Below, in pieces: positions 61,094-64,000 of a stretch of 64,000 nucleotides of DNA; the first letter of the stretch is position 1; every line of letters begins with the position of its first letter. The notes beneath the pieces were generated by a model. That model saw nothing but the letters and a program-made list of their open reading frames with translations. It searched no databases and was not told where the DNA came from. Made by a program: the position numbers and the translations under genes. Source of the stretch: Magnetospirillum sp902729445. Lineage in GTDB: Bacteria; Pseudomonadota; Alphaproteobacteria; Rhodospirillales; Magnetospirillaceae. The stretch lies in contig NZ_CACVCE010000002.1 of assembly GCF_902729445.1 (NCBI RefSeq), positions 77,580 through 141,579 of the forward strand, in the 5' to 3' direction.

Positions 61094-62268
61094 CGCCGCA
61101 TCGCCAGCAGCAGGCCGGTGCCGATCAGGGCCGGCACCGCCGACACCGCGTAGGTCAGAAGATAGCTGCCCAGCCACCCATGCAGCGCGGCGAAGACCGG
61201 CGGGCCGAACAGCACGCCGCCATAGGTGAAGAACAAGGACGCCCCGGTGACGCGCGGGATTTGCGACGGCGGGGCCGAATGGGCCAGCTCGGCCAGGTAA
61301 ATGCCGTTCCAGCCCAACGCGGCGGCGCCGAACGGCACCAGCAGGCCATAGACCAGGGCGGTCGGCCAATCGGGCGAGGCGAAGCCGGTGATGATGGCCA
61401 AGACGGCCGTGGCCGCACCCAGCCCGATCAGGGTGGGGATGCCGCCGAACACCCGGTCGGCCAGGGTGCCCAGGCTGATGCGGCCGACAACGCCGGCCAC
61501 CTGCAGCGCCGACAGCAGCATGCCGGCCTGAACCAGGCTCCAATGCAGGTCGGTCACCAGCATGGTGACCATGAAGGTCGAGACCGACAATTGCACGGCG
61601 GCATAGGCAAAGCCGGTCAAGGACAGCAAGCGCAGCCGGGGCGTGCGCCAGATCAGCCCCAGCCCGTCGAGCGGGCGAGAGGTCAGGCCCGCCTTGGGGT
61701 CGCGGTCGCCGTCCCAGGCGGTGCGGCCCAGCCCCAGCAGGGCGACCAGGCCCGCGCATAACAGGCCGATCAGGATCATCGTCGCCGGCCAGCCGAAGGC
61801 CAGGGCCACCGGCGGTGCGATCAACCCGGCCAGGGTGCCGCCCAGCGGCACCCCGGTCTGCTTGATGGAAAACACCAGATTGCGATGGGCCGGATCGGTG
61901 GTCCGCGCCAACAGATGCGAGGCGGCCGGGTTGGTCATGCCGTAACCCAGCCCGATCAGGCCGGCCCCGGCCAGCACCAGGGCGATATGGCCCAGGGCGG
62001 TGCACACCGCGCCGCCCGCCACCAGGGAAAGAGCAACCTGGGTGGCCCGCGCCGCGCCCAGGCGGCGCACCGCATCGCCGCCCATCAGCGAGGTCAGCAT
62101 GGCACAGCCATAGGCCAGGCTGACCCACCAGCCGATGCGTGATGCGGCCAGGCCAAGGTCGCGGGCGATTTCCGGCGCCATCGCCGCCGGCGACAACATG
62201 GCCAGCGACACCAGCGATTGGGCGGCGGTCATCGCCAGCAGGACGGGGACATAGGGCGGAATGGTCAT
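61090..62268 (-). CDS. Major facilitator superfamily transporter
   Basis: A 392-residue membrane protein with 12 predicted helices and the GxxxD-like loop GGDAVRRLG between helices 2 and 3. FSIKQTGVPLGGTLAGLIAPP resembles the cyanate/purine-analogue MFS group. The substrate is not evident. It is coupled to a GNAT gene and divergent from mobB, with 93 bp between. Confidence 0.8.
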   Translation of the reverse strand: MTIPPYVPVLLAMTAAQSLVSLAMLSPAAMAPEIARDLGLAASRIGWWVSLAYGCAMLTSLMGGDAVRRLGAARATQVALSLVAGGAVCTALGHIALVLAGAGLIGLGYGMTNPAASHLLARTTDPAHRNLVFSIKQTGVPLGGTLAGLIAPPVALAFGWPATMILIGLLCAGLVALLGLGRTAWDGDRDPKAGLTSRPLDGLGLIWRTPRLRLLSLTGFAYAAVQLSVSTFMVTMLVTDLHWSLVQAGMLLSALQVAGVVGRISLGTLADRVFGGIPTLIGLGAATAVLAIITGFASPDWPTALVYGLLVPFGAAALGWNGIYLAELAHSAPPSQIPRVTGASLFFTYGGVLFGPPVFAALHGWLGSYLLTYAVSAVPALIGTGLLLAMRR

Positions 62269-62361
62269 GCCTGTTCATGCGCCACCTGGGCGGCTTGGGT
62301 CAACAGCCGCGCGTGCGGGGCGGGGTTGCGCGCGGCGTGAGGCGGGCTTAGGCTTTCGGCC

Positions 62362-62874
62362 ATGAAGATCTTCGGCATCGCCGGCTGGAGCGGCTGCGGC
62401 AAGACCACCCTGGTCACCCGGTTGATCCCGCTGCTGACGGCTCGCGGTGTGCGGGTCGGCACGCTCAAACATTCGCACCACGACATCCGCCTGGGTAATT
62501 CCGAACAGGCGGCGCTGTTGGCGGCCGGCGCGGCCCAGTCCCTGGCGGCCGGGCCGGAACGCTTCGCCCTGGTCACCGAGCATCATGGCCACCCCGAACC
62601 GTCGCTGGCCGAACTGGTGGGGGCCTTCGCCGGAATAGACCTGCTGCTGGTGGAAGGCTTCAAGTTCTCGAACCACCCCAAGCTCGAAGTGTGGGACCCC
62701 GGTCTCGGCAAGCCGTTGCTGGCGGCCGGCGATGCATCGATCCTTGCCGTCGCCTGCGACCAGTCTCTTGACCATTTTTCCGGTCCGGTCTTTCGGCGCG
62801 ACGCAGTAGACGCCATATGCCAGTGGGTGCTTGATTTCTGCGGCATGAAAATGGACCGCGGCATCACTGAGTAA
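62362..62874 (+). CDS. mobB: Molybdopterin-guanine dinucleotide biosynthesis adaptor
   Basis: A 170-residue P-loop GTPase with Walker A GWSGCGKTTL, followed by TLKHSHHD and LLLVEGFKF. MobB assists MobA in MGD cofactor formation for molybdoenzymes such as nitrate reductases. The start begins MKIFGIAGWSG. Not linked to the preceding transporter; no molybdoenzyme is in the window. Confidence 0.9.
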   Translation: MKIFGIAGWSGCGKTTLVTRLIPLLTARGVRVGTLKHSHHDIRLGNSEQAALLAAGAAQSLAAGPERFALVTEHHGHPEPSLAELVGAFAGIDLLLVEGFKFSNHPKLEVWDPGLGKPLLAAGDASILAVACDQSLDHFSGPVFRRDAVDAICQWVLDFCGMKMDRGITE

Positions 62875-63008
62875 ATGTTGTAAAGTTTTGCTTCCAGCCA
62901 TTTCCGAACAGCAATAGCAGCTCGATCAGGTTTGGAGCTCGTTCAGACGCCGTAGTCCATTGGGGAGAAAATCATTTGATTCTACCCCTTCGTATGAGGA
63001 TGCCGTAG

Positions 63009-63020
63009 ATACCATGGTAT
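63009..63020. promoter_or_regulatory. 12-bp perfect palindrome in the promoter region of the response regulator
   Basis: ATACCATGGTAT is a perfect palindrome about 140 nt before the regulator gene and 135 nt after mobB. The 285-bp interval 62875-63159 holds no gene. It could be an operator, but no factor is indicated. Confidence 0.35.
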
Positions 63021-63159
63021 AGATGGCGACATGGCTTCGTCTTCGTCTGTTCAATGGCGTTCGAAAGTTGCGTTGCCAGATGTGGCTGGCTGTGCTTTAA
63101 ATTCATGAAGAAAGTTGGGGGGCGCGGTTAAGCGTCTCGAATTCGGGGGCTGTCAAGGC

Positions 63160-63792
63160 ATGAAGGTACTACTCGCAGACGATCACGCGCTGTTTCGCGA
63201 CGGAGTCCGGCTGGTGCTGGAAAACCTGGTCGATGATCCGCTCGAGATCATCGAGGCGGCCGATTTCACTCAAGCCATCGCCGCCGTCAAGCTGGACCCG
63301 TCCATCGATGTCGGGCTGGTCGATCTGAACATGCCGGGAAGCGAGGGCGCCAACGGGATTGACGGGCTGCGCCGCGCCGCCCCGAATTTGCATCTGGTGG
63401 TGGTGTCGGGGTCGTCGGACCCGCGCGATGTCCGCCGGGCGTTCGATTCCGGTGCTCAGGGCTATATCGCCAAGGCGTCGTCCAGCAAGTCGATGGTCGA
63501 GGGCATTCGTTCGGTGCTGTCGGGCGAAACCTATCTCAGCCCCGGCATCGATGCGGCCAGTCTGGCCGCTGCGTCGCCGGGCGCTCAACCGGGCCGGGCC
63601 AAGGCCGGGCTGACGCCGCGTCAGCGCGACGTGCTGGCGATGGTCAGCCAGGGCAAGAGCAACAAGGAAATCGCGCGCGACCTCAATCTGGCGGAGATCA
63701 CCGTCAAGCTGCACGTCACCGCCATCCTGCGGGCCTTGGGGGTGGAGAACCGCACCCAGGCCGCCATCCTGGCCGGCAAGATCGAATACTGA
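63160..63792 (+). CDS. NarL/FixJ-family response regulator
   Basis: A 210-residue regulator with a receiver domain (phospho-acceptor D55 in LVDLNMPG, acidic pair DD7-8, conserved K105 in YIAKA) and a LuxR-type DNA-binding helix-turn-helix (LTPRQRDVLAMVSQGKSN, then EIARDLNLAEITVKLHV). The target genes are unknown, and no kinase gene is adjacent within the window. The ATG at 63160 was chosen; an upstream in-frame start lacks a family-like N-terminus. A long non-coding leader precedes it. Confidence 0.9.
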   Translation: MKVLLADDHALFRDGVRLVLENLVDDPLEIIEAADFTQAIAAVKLDPSIDVGLVDLNMPGSEGANGIDGLRRAAPNLHLVVVSGSSDPRDVRRAFDSGAQGYIAKASSSKSMVEGIRSVLSGETYLSPGIDAASLAAASPGAQPGRAKAGLTPRQRDVLAMVSQGKSNKEIARDLNLAEITVKLHVTAILRALGVENRTQAAILAGKIEY

Positions 63793-63820
63793 TCGGCTGG
63801 CAGGAGCGGATTTCCCGCTC

Positions 63821-64000
63821 GTCACCTTCGGACTTGGTCCATCGCTGTCCGGTTCCAGCCCACTTCTGCCCGCTTTAGGCCATCGAGCCTTTAATCTGGT
63901 TCATACCCTCTGCCGTCACCCCCGGACTTGATCCACGGCTGTCCGGTTCAATTATCGCGGTACCATCCACAGCCCTCGTCGTCATGGCCGGGTCAAGCCC
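63821..64000. repeat. REP-like repeats, copy 3 and a diverged neighbour
   Basis: Two related units (63821-63858 and 63915-63952) share GTCACC..CGGACTTG.TCCA...TGTCCGGTTC with a 94-nt spacing. The stretch 63874-63934 nearly repeats that at 48338-48398. The window ends in GGCCGGGTCAAGCCC, the start of a further palindrome unit. No gene was seen here. Confidence 0.65.

Noticed and set aside
62265..62576. Short minus-strand frame between the MFS gene and mobB
   Set aside because: It overlaps mobB on the other strand and has no supporting ribosome binding site or homology.

Overview
The window reads as a GC-rich alphaproteobacterial chromosome segment, most like a Magnetospirillum-type member of the Rhodospirillales. 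That is an inference from gene content (clade II nitrous oxide reductase, Hyb/Hup-type uptake hydrogenase with HupK and HypX, dissimilatory sat-aprBA-qmoAB genes), strong third-position GC bias, and interspersed alphaproteobacterial REP-type palindromes. Genes are tightly packed, with many 1-4 nt start/stop overlaps. I saw no rRNA, tRNA, CRISPR array, integrase or transposase.

Layout. 1-4969: the end of nagB, then the fatty-acid block fabD-fabG-acpP-fabF and mltG. 4978-5829: a DMT-family exporter. 5906-20561: a respiratory N2O-reduction region. It opens with a copper-handling set (DUF2946-like protein, PCuAC chaperone, TlpA-like thioredoxin, SCO protein) and continues with a clade II nos operon (nosZ, two dihaem cytochromes c, nosB, nosD, nosG, nosH, nosF, nosL, nosY). 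This runs through overlapping stop/start codons into menG/ubiE, menA and a BASS-family transporter. Two FNR/NNR-type palindromes precede the two parts. 20582-23572: a 996-residue SIR2-TPR protein with ten 135-bp tandem repeat units, the strongest candidate in the window for an uncharacterised (possibly defence) system. 23602-36948: on the minus strand, a complete membrane-bound [NiFe] hydrogenase operon (hybO, hybA, hybB, hybC, hybD, hybG/hupF, hupK, hypA, hypB, short hypF, hypC, hypD, hypE, hypX), apparently driven by a sigma-54 promoter at about 37065-37079. 37297-48288: signalling and hypothetical genes (EF-hand membrane protein, PAS histidine kinase, TPR-like protein, a PAS-like/DnaQ exonuclease fusion, a periplasmic binding protein, a chemoreceptor, a HIG1 protein), plus a MITE-like palindromic element. 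48539-59207: a YkgJ-type protein, aprBA on the minus strand, a MazG-like pyrophosphohydrolase, then sat-qmoA-qmoB-hdrC-hdrB on the plus strand, ending in a clear intrinsic terminator. 59260-64000: a secreted phosphoesterase, GNAT and MFS genes, mobB, a NarL-type response regulator and REP-like repeats.

How it fits together. Three energy modules lie side by side: H2 oxidation feeding the quinone pool through HybA/HybB, reversible sulfite/APS/sulfate chemistry, and N2O respiration through NosG/NosH-type quinol oxidation. The menaquinone genes joined to the nos operon suggest that menaquinol is the shared carrier. The direction of the sulfur module (oxidative or reductive) cannot be decided from this window, because no dsr, sox or soe genes are present.
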